Assembly (NCBI RefSeq): GCF_033842475.1
Contig: NZ_JAWXYB010000018.1
Span: forward strand, 3,207,501 to 3,271,500
Length of the DNA stretch: 64,000 bases
Reading direction: 5' to 3'
DNA from: Acidiphilium acidophilum
Lineage (GTDB): Bacteria; Pseudomonadota; Alphaproteobacteria; Acetobacterales; Acetobacteraceae
The notes under the pieces were generated by a model. That model worked only from the letters and a program-made list of their open reading frames with translations. It was not told where the DNA came from and did not search any database. This document shows, one piece after another, positions 53,807 through 62,939 of the stretch (positions within the stretch are counted from its first letter, which is position 1; each line of letters begins with the position of its first letter). A program made the translations under genes and the position numbers.

Positions 53807-55129
53807 TCAACCGATATGCTCGATCATGACGGCGCGTTTGAAATTCGAGTTGGTCGCGGTCGGAACCGTCGTCGGCGTCGTGGTGGTGTCGGACGGGGCA
53901 CAGAACCCGCCAATCCAGTACCATGACTGCGCAATGATCTGCTGCAACCGGTCGATCGGCTCGCGCGTCACCATCGCGACATTGTCAATGATGCTGACCA
54001 GCGCATCTTTCGGCGCCACATCCTCCGCCCCGATCCCCGCGAAATCGGCCTCGATCAATGCGCCCTTGCCACAAATGATCGGACGCCGCACTGCAAGCCC
54101 GTTCGTGATCCCGGCGGTCTGGACGTAGGCCTCGGTGGTGGTGATGAACCGCAGACCGAGAAAATCATTGACCATGCCTTGGCGGAAAACCGGATTGGTC
54201 GAGGTCGCGCCCTGAAAGAGTTGCCGGAAATCGGGATCGGAAAACAACTGGCGCGCCGAGACCGGATCAAGGTAGCAATTATACGCACCATCGACTTCCG
54301 GCACCGCATTCATCCGCAGGGTGGCCACCGCGTCGAGCAGCACCGACATCGACAAGGTATCCCCCGCCTGCAACATCGCCGTCGTCGCACGCCCCGAAGG
54401 TCGCACGATGGCGCTCGCCGTACCGGCAACCACCGGATTGCCGGCCGCAGCGTCAGTAACACTGACATCAGTGGCAAACGTCAGCTGGCCGGAAATGCCG
54501 TTCGGCGCGGTCGACTGGTCGCTGAGGGCTGGTGTCACCGAAATCAGGCTGTACGGATTCGAACCAACGATCACGGTCAGGGGGTTGACGGCGGAAACCG
54601 CCGTCTGCACGCCGTTGACGTACACGGTGGTGAACCCCCGGATATCATCGACGGCAATGGTCGGCCCTGCACTCGCCAGCGTCGTCAGAACCCGGGTATT
54701 CCCACCGAAATACGGCGCAAACAACGCATTCCGCGCCAGTTCGTCCAGACTCCGCGCCGCCTGCTCGCCATTGGTCGAGGCGTTCTGCAGAAACTGCGAG
54801 GCAATCCCCACCCGGCTCGTCACCATGTTGAGGTCCTGCGTCGCCGCGTAGAAATTCAGCGTCACGGTATACTGCTCGACCCCCCAGCCCTGCGGGGTCA
54901 GTCCATTGTCGAGATTGGTGTTGGTGCTCGCCGCCATCGGCGTCGTCACCGACGGCATCAGCCCGGCCCGCGTCTTGGTCAGCGTCTCACCGATGCCAAC
55001 CGAGAAACTCTCCCGATCCGCCACCATCCGATACCCCAGCCGCGACCGCAGCGCCTGCTCGAACTCGCGCTCCAGAAACCCCTGCTGAATGATCGGCTGC
55101 AGCGAAGCCGGAAAATTCGAAATACCCAT
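53807..55129 (-). CDS. Major capsid protein
   Basis: 440 residues from the ATG at 55129. The opening QPIIQQGFLEREFEQALRSR, then RLGYRMVADRESFSVGIGET, is typical of the P22-coat/N4-gp56-like HK97-fold coat proteins. The long inserted region around 150-240 (FTTVYVNGVQTAVSAVNPLT) would be the surface insertion domain. The second half includes LDPVSARQLFSDPDFRQLFQ and VAMVTREPIDRLQQIIAQSW. It is the largest structural protein of the head region and sits after the scaffold gene. Confidence 0.82.
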   Translation of the reverse strand: MGISNFPASLQPIIQQGFLEREFEQALRSRLGYRMVADRESFSVGIGETLTKTRAGLMPSVTTPMAASTNTNLDNGLTPQGWGVEQYTVTLNFYAATQDLNMVTSRVGIASQFLQNASTNGEQAARSLDELARNALFAPYFGGNTRVLTTLASAGPTIAVDDIRGFTTVYVNGVQTAVSAVNPLTVIVGSNPYSLISVTPALSDQSTAPNGISGQLTFATDVSVTDAAAGNPVVAGTASAIVRPSGRATTAMLQAGDTLSMSVLLDAVATLRMNAVPEVDGAYNCYLDPVSARQLFSDPDFRQLFQGATSTNPVFRQGMVNDFLGLRFITTTEAYVQTAGITNGLAVRRPIICGKGALIEADFAGIGAEDVAPKDALVSIIDNVAMVTREPIDRLQQIIAQSWYWIGGFCAPSDTTTTPTTVPTATNSNFKRAVMIEHIG

Positions 55130-55153
55130 GTTTGATCCCCTTGCGAACAACGC

Positions 55154-55183
55154 AAAAAAACCGCGCATCCCGGAGGATCGCGG
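55154..55183 (-). terminator. Rho-independent terminator between scaffold and capsid genes
   Basis: On the minus strand CCGCG-ATCC, a 4-nt loop and GGAT-(bulged G)-CGCGG form a 9-bp stem followed by seven T. It is oriented to stop transcription coming from the portal and scaffold genes toward the capsid gene, which would make it an attenuator inside the late operon, unless a promoter lies just downstream. Confidence 0.7.
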
Positions 55184-55196
55184 CTGGTGAAGACAG

Positions 55197-55236
55197 AAGC
55201 TCTTTCTTGTGAAAAAGAACCGGAAACTTTTATTTA
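55197..55236. repeat. Dispersed hairpin-type repeat in the phage cluster
   Basis: CTCTTTCTTGTGAAAAAGAA and the following AACTTTTATTT match the repeat after gltX at 7642 in order and spacing, with some mismatches. It lies in the 158-nt gap between the scaffold and capsid genes. Confidence 0.5.
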
Positions 55237-55268
55237 TCTGGTCTGTAATGTTGAACCATCAGACCAGA
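55237..55268. repeat. Perfect 9-bp inverted repeat before the terminator
   Basis: TCTGGTCTG (55237-55245) and CAGACCAGA (55260-55268), 14-nt loop. It precedes the terminator for minus-strand transcription. No T-run follows. A protein-binding or anti-terminator structure is possible; no function is established. Confidence 0.5.
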
Positions 55269-55287
55269 TCGACACGTCAGGTAACGG

Positions 55288-55692
55288 TTACCCGCCGGAT
55301 CGCCGCAACATCTCGGCCCTGGCTGCCCGCCAGTCGGCTTCGCTCAGGTCCCGCGCATGGCGTGCCCGCGCCGGCTCGGCCCGCGGCACCGCTGCGGTCG
55401 AGGACGATGACCCTCCGCCGAACAACCACGGCTTGTCCCGCTTCAGCTTCGCCATCACCGCAGCCGCATCGGGCACCGAACCATCCTCGGCCAGGGCCAC
55501 CCGGTCGAGATCGACGAGCTTCAGCCCGTCGAGATCCACCATCCCGGCGCGCACCGCCTCGATCTTCAGTTCGGCCCGCTTGAGCTTTTCACCATGCTCG
55601 CGCTGCATCTGCCCCAACGCCTGCTCCGCCGCCTCGGCCCTGGTCTGCCAGTCCTCCGGCGCCGCATCCTCACGCTCGATTTCGTTCGTCAT
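55288..55692 (-). CDS. Phage scaffold-like protein
   Basis: 134 residues. WQTRAEAAEQALGQMQREHG, then EKLKRAELKIEAVRAGMVDL, is a charged, helical, coiled-coil-rich sequence. Charge, length and location between portal and capsid are those of a capsid assembly scaffold. The C-terminal part has a Ser-rich loop (FGGGSSSSTAAVPRAEPARA) and a basic end. The ATGA overlap with the portal stop supports coupling. Confidence 0.7.
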   Translation of the reverse strand: MTNEIEREDAAPEDWQTRAEAAEQALGQMQREHGEKLKRAELKIEAVRAGMVDLDGLKLVDLDRVALAEDGSVPDAAAVMAKLKRDKPWLFGGGSSSSTAAVPRAEPARARHARDLSEADWRAARAEMLRRSGG

Positions 55693-57101
55693 GGCCCATC
55701 CTGCTGCATTTGATCTCCGTCATTTTCGATCCGATCGATCTCGGCGGCGACATCGGCAATCGCATGCGTCGCCGCCAGGCTCTTCACCGCCGTCTCGCGT
55801 GAAAGCTGCCCGGCATTCACCAGCGTCGCGATCGCCTGTGCCTCCTTGAGCCGGTCATCCGCCGAAGCGGGATACCAGCGCGGCCAGCGCAAACTCAGCC
55901 GCACATCGGCATCCACCGGCGGCACCGCGCGCCCCATGACGGCAAGGGGAAACCGCGCCCGCGCCCGCAACACCATGCGCAGCAACGCGAGCAATCCCCC
56001 CTCGCCATATGAAATCCGCAAATTATCGGCGAGCCAGATCAACCCCTGGTTCATCAGCTCCAGCGCCCGCCCCGATTGCGCCGCACTCAGCCGGTCTGCA
56101 TTGGCCCGATTGCCATGCACGCTTTCGAGCGCCATCTCCCGGAGCGTCCGCACATACTCGATCACCGCCGCCGATGCCGTCCCGCCGATCTCCAGCAGCT
56201 TCGCATCGCCCTTTTCGGACACGATCAAAGCATTGCCCGCCCCTTTGACGAGTTCCCGATCGGTCGTCGCCGGCTCCTTGATCAGCAAGGTCGGGTCGGA
56301 CGCATATTTCAACCCGCGCCCCGCCTGCGACAACTGATAATCGATCTCGATCCCGGTCTCGATCGCCGCACGAAACGTGCACGCCCCGTCGATCCCGTCG
56401 CCCCCCGGCAGATTGCGGATCCACACGATCGGCACGAACCCCAGCCCGTGCCGCACGCTCCGCTCGTTATCCACTTCCAATGGCGCGGGTTCGACCACGC
56501 TCTGCGGCCGATACCAGATCTCGGCCGCCCCATCCCAGACGCGCTGGAACCAGTAATACTGCGCGGGATCGACCTCGCCATAGCCCTGCGCCAGCAGTTC
56601 CGAGCCCCGCACCTTGTAGCGCTCGGTCACCGAAGCCAGGGTATCGGGCGCATCCACCTGCCATACCGGCGTCAGATATTGCGTCTCCAGCACCGAAAAA
56701 AACAACCGGCCCTTCAATACCCGCATCAGCACCGCAACCGACCCCACGGCGCCGCGCAGCGCCGCATCGATCATCACCTCGTTCAGGCGGCACTCGCGCA
56801 GCACCTCGCCGAGCAACGCCTCGACACCGGCATCCGCGCAATCCACTGCGGGAAAATGTCCCGCGCTGAACAGCAGCGACACCGAATCCTCGACCACGAT
56901 CCGGCACAGCCCGTATCGCACCGAAGGCCTCCGCGCCCGCAGCGGAATATACTCTCCCGCCCCGTTCCGCTCATCGCCGAACGCATAGGGCAGCCCATCA
57001 TAGATGGTCCCGTCCAGCACGCGCCGATAAATCTCCAACCGCCGTGCCCGCGGTGCCATATGCGGGTCCGCCGGTATCGTCTGACAGATCGTCTCGAACA
57101 T
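55689..57101 (-). CDS. Portal protein
   Basis: 470 residues, directly after the large terminase. The pattern RARRLEIYRRVLDGTIYDGL, RYGLCRIVVEDSVSLLFSAG, FVPIVWIRNLPGGDGIDGAC and EIDYQLSQAGRGLKYASDPT, and then ALESVHGNRANADRLSAAQS and LELMNQGLIWLADNLRISYG, is that of SPP1-gp6-like portal proteins. It makes the dodecameric vertex through which DNA passes. The start is 3 nt after the terminase stop. Confidence 0.88.
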   Translation of the reverse strand: MFETICQTIPADPHMAPRARRLEIYRRVLDGTIYDGLPYAFGDERNGAGEYIPLRARRPSVRYGLCRIVVEDSVSLLFSAGHFPAVDCADAGVEALLGEVLRECRLNEVMIDAALRGAVGSVAVLMRVLKGRLFFSVLETQYLTPVWQVDAPDTLASVTERYKVRGSELLAQGYGEVDPAQYYWFQRVWDGAAEIWYRPQSVVEPAPLEVDNERSVRHGLGFVPIVWIRNLPGGDGIDGACTFRAAIETGIEIDYQLSQAGRGLKYASDPTLLIKEPATTDRELVKGAGNALIVSEKGDAKLLEIGGTASAAVIEYVRTLREMALESVHGNRANADRLSAAQSGRALELMNQGLIWLADNLRISYGEGGLLALLRMVLRARARFPLAVMGRAVPPVDADVRLSLRWPRWYPASADDRLKEAQAIATLVNAGQLSRETAVKSLAATHAIADVAAEIDRIENDGDQMQQDGP

Positions 57102-57104
57102 TCT

Positions 57105-58556
57105 TCACCGCCCCATCAGAGTGTGCCGAACCATCCGGCTGCCCGTCGGTAGTGCCGCAATCGTCGCCACCGCGCGTGAGAGCGCATCAACCTGATCATC
57201 CTTGTCTCCATCCGGAAAAGCCTGAATCTCGTCGATCAGCGCGGGGGTCCACGCCCGGTCGAGCACGAACAACTGCCCGGACCCGATCATCGCCGCCGCC
57301 GGGGACGCCCGGACCATCTTGGAGCCGGTCTCCGGACTCGAAACGACATTGAAACCCGCCAGCCTCTGCTTGAAATGCACGATCTGCGAGATCCCGGCCT
57401 GCCCCGGGTCCTGAGGCAGCGAAATCGTCGTGGCACTCCCATCTTCCCGCGCCGTCTCAAGCACGATCCGATCGACGTCCGCCGGCCCCGCCCGAAACCG
57501 GACGACATCAAGCACCACCAGCCGCGCATCCGCCAGCAGCCCGAGCTTGAGCCCCACCGTCCAGTCCGGATCACGCCGGCCGACCGCAACAGTCGCCGCC
57601 AGATCCCACGCCCTGACCGTCCGCACCACCGGCGGCACGTCGATCGCCACCGTCAGCCCGGTAATCTCGAACACCCGCCCTTCGGCCCCGATCGGGCGCT
57701 GCTGGTAGAGCGCGCTGAACACCCGCTCGCCAACCGATGCCCGCTTGCGCAGGAGCGACGTGGTGGTCTCCCATTCCGGCCACAGCGCCTCACCCACAGG
57801 CCGCCCGAGCGGATCGCCGGCCTCAGCCAGAGCTGGAAACCGCAATTCGGTCCAGTCCCCGTCATGGCGGCTCAACCGCCCCGCCAGATCATCCTCATGC
57901 CAACGGGTCATCGCCAAGACGATCCGCCCCCCCGGCTTGAGCCGTGAGAGCAACTCCGCCCGGTACCAGTCATACACCGCGTCCCGCGCCACCCGGCTAT
58001 CCGCCTCGGCCCAGGTCTTGATAGGATCATCGATCAAAATCAGATCGGCGCGCCGGCCAGTGATCGGCCCGCGTATGCCGGTTGCGAAATACTGCCCGCC
58101 ATTCGCCACGCCGAACCGCGTCGCCGCCCGGCTGTTCGCCTCGAACGTCAATCCGAACCCGGTCCCTTGCTCCGCGATCAAGCCGCGCAGCTTCCGCCCG
58201 AAATGCTCGGCCAGCGAGGCGGTATGCGACACCGCGATCACTTCGGCCCGTGGCTTCGCCGCCAGCCAGAACGCCGGAAACATCACGGATGCGAAGGTCG
58301 ACTTCGCGGCACCCGGCGGCATCTGCACCATCAACCGGTCGACGGTTCCGCACGCCACACGCTGCAATGCATCGATCAACGCGACGTGATGCTTCGCCGG
58401 CGTCTGACCCGACCCGGCGAGAATGATCCCGGCAAATGACTTGAAGTCCCCCGCCTCGATCGCTCCGGCATGAACCGGCCCTGCGGCCTCTGCCCTCGAA
58501 CACCTCACCACGGTGTCCGTACACAAAGCCTCATCATGAAAGAACCTATAGTCCAA
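57105..58556 (-). CDS. Large terminase (TerL)
   Basis: 483 codons from a TTG at 58556; no in-frame ATG exists near the N-terminus and the TTG has a weak ribosome site, so the exact start is uncertain. The ATPase P-loop QMPPGAAKST (residues 78-87), Walker B LILIDDP (172-178) and coupling motif VLAMTRWHEDDLAGR, and the C-terminal nuclease block FPDGDKDDQVDALSRA are intact. It would cut and package concatemeric DNA. No small terminase gene is found upstream. Confidence 0.9.
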   Translation of the reverse strand: MDYRFFHDEALCTDTVVRCSRAEAAGPVHAGAIEAGDFKSFAGIILAGSGQTPAKHHVALIDALQRVACGTVDRLMVQMPPGAAKSTFASVMFPAFWLAAKPRAEVIAVSHTASLAEHFGRKLRGLIAEQGTGFGLTFEANSRAATRFGVANGGQYFATGIRGPITGRRADLILIDDPIKTWAEADSRVARDAVYDWYRAELLSRLKPGGRIVLAMTRWHEDDLAGRLSRHDGDWTELRFPALAEAGDPLGRPVGEALWPEWETTTSLLRKRASVGERVFSALYQQRPIGAEGRVFEITGLTVAIDVPPVVRTVRAWDLAATVAVGRRDPDWTVGLKLGLLADARLVVLDVVRFRAGPADVDRIVLETAREDGSATTISLPQDPGQAGISQIVHFKQRLAGFNVVSSPETGSKMVRASPAAAMIGSGQLFVLDRAWTPALIDEIQAFPDGDKDDQVDALSRAVATIAALPTGSRMVRHTLMGR

Positions 58557-58637
58557 AGCGGGGCGGGTGGGAAAGCTAAAATAACGTATAGTTAGAAATT
58601 ATTTTCAAATCACCGGAAAATCGCGGTTTTGCAGGCT
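58557..58637 (-). other. AT-rich gap upstream of the terminase gene
   Basis: 81 nt of unusually AT-rich sequence (for example GTTAGAAATTATTTTC) between the terminase start and the end of the outer-membrane gene. It is the only place for a late promoter and a possible scar of lost early genes. A TTGAAA and several TAT-type hexamers occur on the minus strand but with poor spacing, so no promoter is claimed. Confidence 0.4.
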
Positions 58638-59498
58638 TCACCGGAACCCGAACGTGACTCCCACCTCGCTGCGCACGATCAACGTACTGCTCGGCGGCTC
58701 ATAAATCCCGTTATCAAGCCCCGAACCGGTATAATCGAAATGCCGCAGCCCGAGCCCGGCGAACAGATGAAGCGCATTGCCCAGCCGCCAATCCGCGCCG
58801 AGATGCACCGCCTCCTCGCCACTGGTCCCGAAATCTCCCGCAAACCCCAACGCCGGTGCCGATGCCCGCCCGCCGATCACCGCCAGTCCTTCGGCAGTCG
58901 CCGACACCACCAGCCGGTCGGTCACCGCCACATCCACCCGTGCCCCCAACCCGGCCACCGCCGCCCGGTAGAACTCGCTATACCCACCAGCCCCGCCGAT
59001 ATCGCGATACCAGTTCTGATAACCCGCCGCGACGAACGGAATAATATCCACCCGGGGCGACAGCGCCACCCCGCGCCCCAGCCGCACTTCAAGCGAATTG
59101 AACCGCGCATGATCGGTGGCGGTATACGGTGCCAGCCCCGCGCCCGGACCGCCCTGAACATAGCCGTCATAGGTGAGCGGGCCACCCGCGAAATCGTACA
59201 CCACGCCGGTATAGACCCCCGAGATCCCCAGCAGCGGCCCCAACCGCGAAATCCCTGCGGTCAAACCGGGCAACACTCCGCTTTCCTGATCGGACGTACC
59301 CGCGAAATTCTCGCCATACCGTGTGCCCTGAATCGCAAACCCGAGCGAAACCCTAGTCTCAGCCGCCACCACCGCCGGATTGAGCGCATTGGCCCCACCA
59401 TCGGCCCGGGCGACAGGCATGGCCTCCGCCAAAGCCAAAATCCCGACAATCAGTCTGAGTCGTCGTCCCAAGCGCGCCATGATCCGATCCCGTGCCAC
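58638..59498 (-). CDS. Outer-membrane beta-barrel protein
   Basis: 286 residues (or 280 from the ATG at 59480). A signal peptide (RLRLIVGILALAEAMPVARA) precedes alternating strands such as SLGFAIQGTRYGENFAG, LLGISGVYTGVVYDFAGG, IIPFVAAGYQNWYRDIGG and ALHLFAGLGLRHFDYTGSG, with aromatic residues at strand ends. It ends VGVTFGFR; the final Arg after the usual terminal Phe is atypical. It reads the same way as the phage genes and abuts the terminase, so it may be a host gene or a moron. No specific family. Confidence 0.75.
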   Translation of the reverse strand: MARDRIMARLGRRLRLIVGILALAEAMPVARADGGANALNPAVVAAETRVSLGFAIQGTRYGENFAGTSDQESGVLPGLTAGISRLGPLLGISGVYTGVVYDFAGGPLTYDGYVQGGPGAGLAPYTATDHARFNSLEVRLGRGVALSPRVDIIPFVAAGYQNWYRDIGGAGGYSEFYRAAVAGLGARVDVAVTDRLVVSATAEGLAVIGGRASAPALGFAGDFGTSGEEAVHLGADWRLGNALHLFAGLGLRHFDYTGSGLDNGIYEPPSSTLIVRSEVGVTFGFR

Positions 59499-59586
59499 CC
59501 GACACTTATCGCACCGAATCGTTAAAATTCACTTAACAATCAAGACCACGGCGCCCAAAATCCGGCGCCGTGTCCGCCGCGCCACG

Positions 59587-59844
59587 CTACTGCAGCATCA
59601 TCAGCGTCCCATGCCGCATCTCCCCCGGCGATATCAACGCCGCCGACCCCACCCGCACCGAATGCAACCGCCCCTCGATCTGGCGCGCCCAGAACGCGAG
59701 GAACCCGTGCAACACCGGATAGCGCGGCGCAATGTCCAGCTCCTGCCAGACAAAACTCTGCAACACTCCGGGATGATCCGGCAAATGATATAGAATCTCC
59801 GCCGTCGTCAGCCGATACCCCTGTAATTGCTTGCTCAAACTCAT
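59587..59844 (-). CDS. usg: Usg family protein
   Basis: 85 residues. GYRLTTAEILYHLPDHPGVL, then QSFVWQELDIAPRYPVLHGF, and LHSVRVGSAALISPGEMRHG match the Usg family, a small alphaproteobacterial protein, often annotated as a tryptophan-region or β-subunit-linked protein of unknown function. It is intact and transcribed away from groES, with about 274 nt between the two starts. Confidence 0.9.
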   Translation of the reverse strand: MSLSKQLQGYRLTTAEILYHLPDHPGVLQSFVWQELDIAPRYPVLHGFLAFWARQIEGRLHSVRVGSAALISPGEMRHGTLMMLQ

Positions 59845-59956
59845 GGTTTCACCTCATCGAACCCGTTGAAAGAGCCCTGCGCCACCGCGTCCCTCTTTGA
59901 TGAACATGGCATGACACCCCCGGGGGCTGGCAAGAAAAATCCGCGTTATCAACACA

Positions 59957-59983
59957 TTAGCACTCACAACCCCCAAGTGCTGC
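59957..59983. promoter_or_regulatory. Degenerate CIRCE-like element
   Basis: TTAGCACTC, a 9-nt spacer and AAGTGCTGC. The left half is a perfect consensus half-site; the right half matches 6 of 9 positions. It ends 5 nt before the -35 box of the groESL promoter. Confidence 0.55.
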
Positions 59984-59988
59984 CGGTC

Positions 59989-60017
59989 TTGACACAATGC
60001 CACCCAGGTTTTATGTG
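59989..60017 (+). promoter_or_regulatory. groESL promoter
   Basis: TTGACA at 59989-59994 and TATGTG at 60012-60017, spaced exactly 17 nt. It is directly followed by the CIRCE element and lies about 100 nt before groES. Confidence 0.75.
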
Positions 60018-60018
60018 T

Positions 60019-60045
60019 CTGGCACTCTCCCGATGAGAGTGCTAG
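60019..60045. promoter_or_regulatory. CIRCE element (HrcA operator)
   Basis: CTGGCACTC, 9-nt spacer TCCCGATGA and GAGTGCTAG, with the inner seven bases of each arm forming a perfect inverted repeat, matching the CIRCE consensus (TTAGCACTC-N9-GAGTGCTAA). It would let HrcA repress groESL under normal conditions. Confidence 0.92.
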
Positions 60046-60118
60046 CAGCGACCGATGCCTCATCAGGGTCGGCGCCGGCTGAGCCGTTTACGACTGTAAC
60101 CAAATCAGGAGCGATCCG

Positions 60119-60436
60119 ATGAAATTCCGTCCCCTCCACGACCGCGTGGTCGTCCGCCGGCTGAACGCCGAGGAAAAGACCGCCGGTGGCATCATCATCC
60201 CCGATACCGCCAAGGAAAAGCCGATGGAAGGCGAAGTCATCGCCGTCGGTGCCGGTGCCCGCAACGAAGCCGGCGCCATCGTAGCGCTCGACGTCAAGGC
60301 CGGTGACCGCATCCTGTTCGGCAAATGGTCCGGCACCGAAGTCAAGCTCGACGGCGAAGAGCTGTTGATCATGAAGGAATCCGACATCATGGGCGTCATC
60401 GAAGGCACGCCGGCCACCAAGAAAAAGGCCGCCTGA
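60119..60436 (+). CDS. groES: Co-chaperonin GroES
   Basis: 105 residues. [20 protein letters not shown], then [20 protein letters not shown] (mobile loop), and [20 protein letters not shown] are canonical. AGGAG is 8 nt upstream. It caps GroEL during folding. First gene of the operon behind the CIRCE promoter, with groEL 39 nt downstream. Confidence 0.98.
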   Translation: MKFRPLHDRVVVRRLNAEEKTAGGIIIPDTAKEKPMEGEVIAVGAGARNEAGAIVALDVKAGDRILFGKWSGTEVKLDGEELLIMKESDIMGVIEGTPATKKKAA

Positions 60437-60454
60437 ACCTTCCCGACCCCCTAA

Positions 60455-62128
<1,674 letters not shown>

Positions 62129-62156
62129 TCCAGCCCTCACCGCAGTTACGTCAAAG

Positions 62157-62188
62157 AGGCCGTGGAGCAATCCACGGCCTTTCTTTTT
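62157..62188 (+). terminator. groESL terminator
   Basis: AGGCCGTGGA, loop GCAA, TCCACGGCCT forms a perfect 10-bp stem, followed by TTCTTTTT. It lies 28 nt after the groEL stop. Confidence 0.93.
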
Positions 62189-62239
62189 GCCCGCCCCCTC
62201 ACATTGCGCCGGTTCTCAAACCATGAAAGACTCCTCGCA

Positions 62240-62821
62240 ATGGAAAAAGACCGCCTGACCGCCTTCTCCGATGGCGTCATCGCCGTCATCATCACCATCA
62301 TGGTGCTCGACCTGAAACTCCCGCACGGCACCAGCCTCGCCGCGCTCGCCACCGCCGCCCCCACCTTCGTCAGCTACATCCTCAGCTTCATCTACGTCGC
62401 CATCTACTGGAACAACCACCATCATTTCTTCCAGCTCGTCCCACGTGTCACCGGCGCCATCCTCTGGGCGAACCTGCACCTGCTGTTCTGGCTCTCCCTC
62501 ATCCCCTTCGCCACTGCATGGGTCGGCACCCACCACACCGCCGCCATCCCCACCGCCCTCTACGGTACCGCCCTGCTGATGCCCGCCCTCGCCTGGTTCA
62601 CCCTGCAAACCACCATCATCCGCGCCCAGGGCACCGGATCACCCCTCGCCAAAGCCATCGGGCGCGACCTCAAAGGCAAAACCTCCCCCCTCCTCTACAC
62701 CACCGGCATCCTCCTCGCCTTCATCAACACCACCCTCGCCGACGGAACCTACGCCTTGGTCGCCCTCCTCTGGCTGATCCCGGACCGCCGGGTCGAACAA
62801 GCACTCCCACACGAAGACTGA
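62240..62821 (+). CDS. TMEM175-family potassium channel-like protein
   Basis: 193 residues, six predicted helices. It opens DRLTAFSDGVIAVIITIMVL, the FSD motif that marks the TMEM175 family (DUF1211), in which helix 1 lines the pore. A second hydrophobic stretch YVAIYWNNHHHFFQLV and further helices follow. The ATG at 62240 gives the family length; longer forms read through the terminator. A role in K+ leakage or pH homeostasis is likely. Confidence 0.88.
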   Translation: MEKDRLTAFSDGVIAVIITIMVLDLKLPHGTSLAALATAAPTFVSYILSFIYVAIYWNNHHHFFQLVPRVTGAILWANLHLLFWLSLIPFATAWVGTHHTAAIPTALYGTALLMPALAWFTLQTTIIRAQGTGSPLAKAIGRDLKGKTSPLLYTTGILLAFINTTLADGTYALVALLWLIPDRRVEQALPHED

Positions 62822-62939
62822 TCGCCCTCCCCTTGCCTGAAACGAGCGGGTTCCAAGGGCTCCGCCCTCAGTGGGGGTCGAGGTGGCAAAGTCCCCCGTC
62901 TGGCTTGCATAAGCGGCCACAACCCCCAGCCCTCCGATA
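62822..62939. other. Intergenic repeat-like sequence
   Basis: 118 nt between convergent genes. It includes short G/C-rich palindromic-looking stretches such as AAGGGCTCCGCCCT and GGTCGAGGTGGCAAAGTCCC, of the kind found as dispersed repeats in Acetobacteraceae genomes. It may terminate both genes. No gene is seen. Confidence 0.4.

Larger units (their letters stand above)
30766..58556 (-). mobile_element. Contractile-tailed phage gene cluster with two IS insertions
   Basis: All phage-type genes from the large terminase (58556) to the o-spanin (32429) read leftward, in head, connector, tail, baseplate, fibre, lysis order. Sheath, tube and D/V/gp25/J baseplate genes mark it as a myovirus-type particle; terminase, portal and capsid genes distinguish it from a tailocin. 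No integrase, excisionase, repressor, antirepressor, replication or small-terminase gene was found, and no endolysin is seen. No attachment-site repeat was found between the ppk 3' end and the region after the terminase. It may be a cryptic prophage or a domesticated particle. Confidence 0.85.

Noticed and set aside
30766..58556. Reading the cluster as a tailocin or contractile injection system
   Set aside because: Large terminase, portal, scaffold-like and major capsid genes are present and intact, so it encodes a DNA-containing head.
30766..58556. Reading the cluster as an RcGTA-type gene-transfer agent
   Set aside because: RcGTA is a siphovirus-type cluster without sheath or J/V/gp25 baseplate genes. 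Only a broader GTA-like function remains possible.
30766..58556. Reading the cluster as a Mu-like transposable phage
   Set aside because: The baseplate genes resemble Mu and P2, but there are no MuA/MuB transposition genes or 5-bp flanking repeats.
58557..58637. Attachment-site repeat of the ppk 3' end near the terminase
   Set aside because: The end of ppk was compared by eye with the terminase-side gap and the stretch up to usg; no matching core was found.
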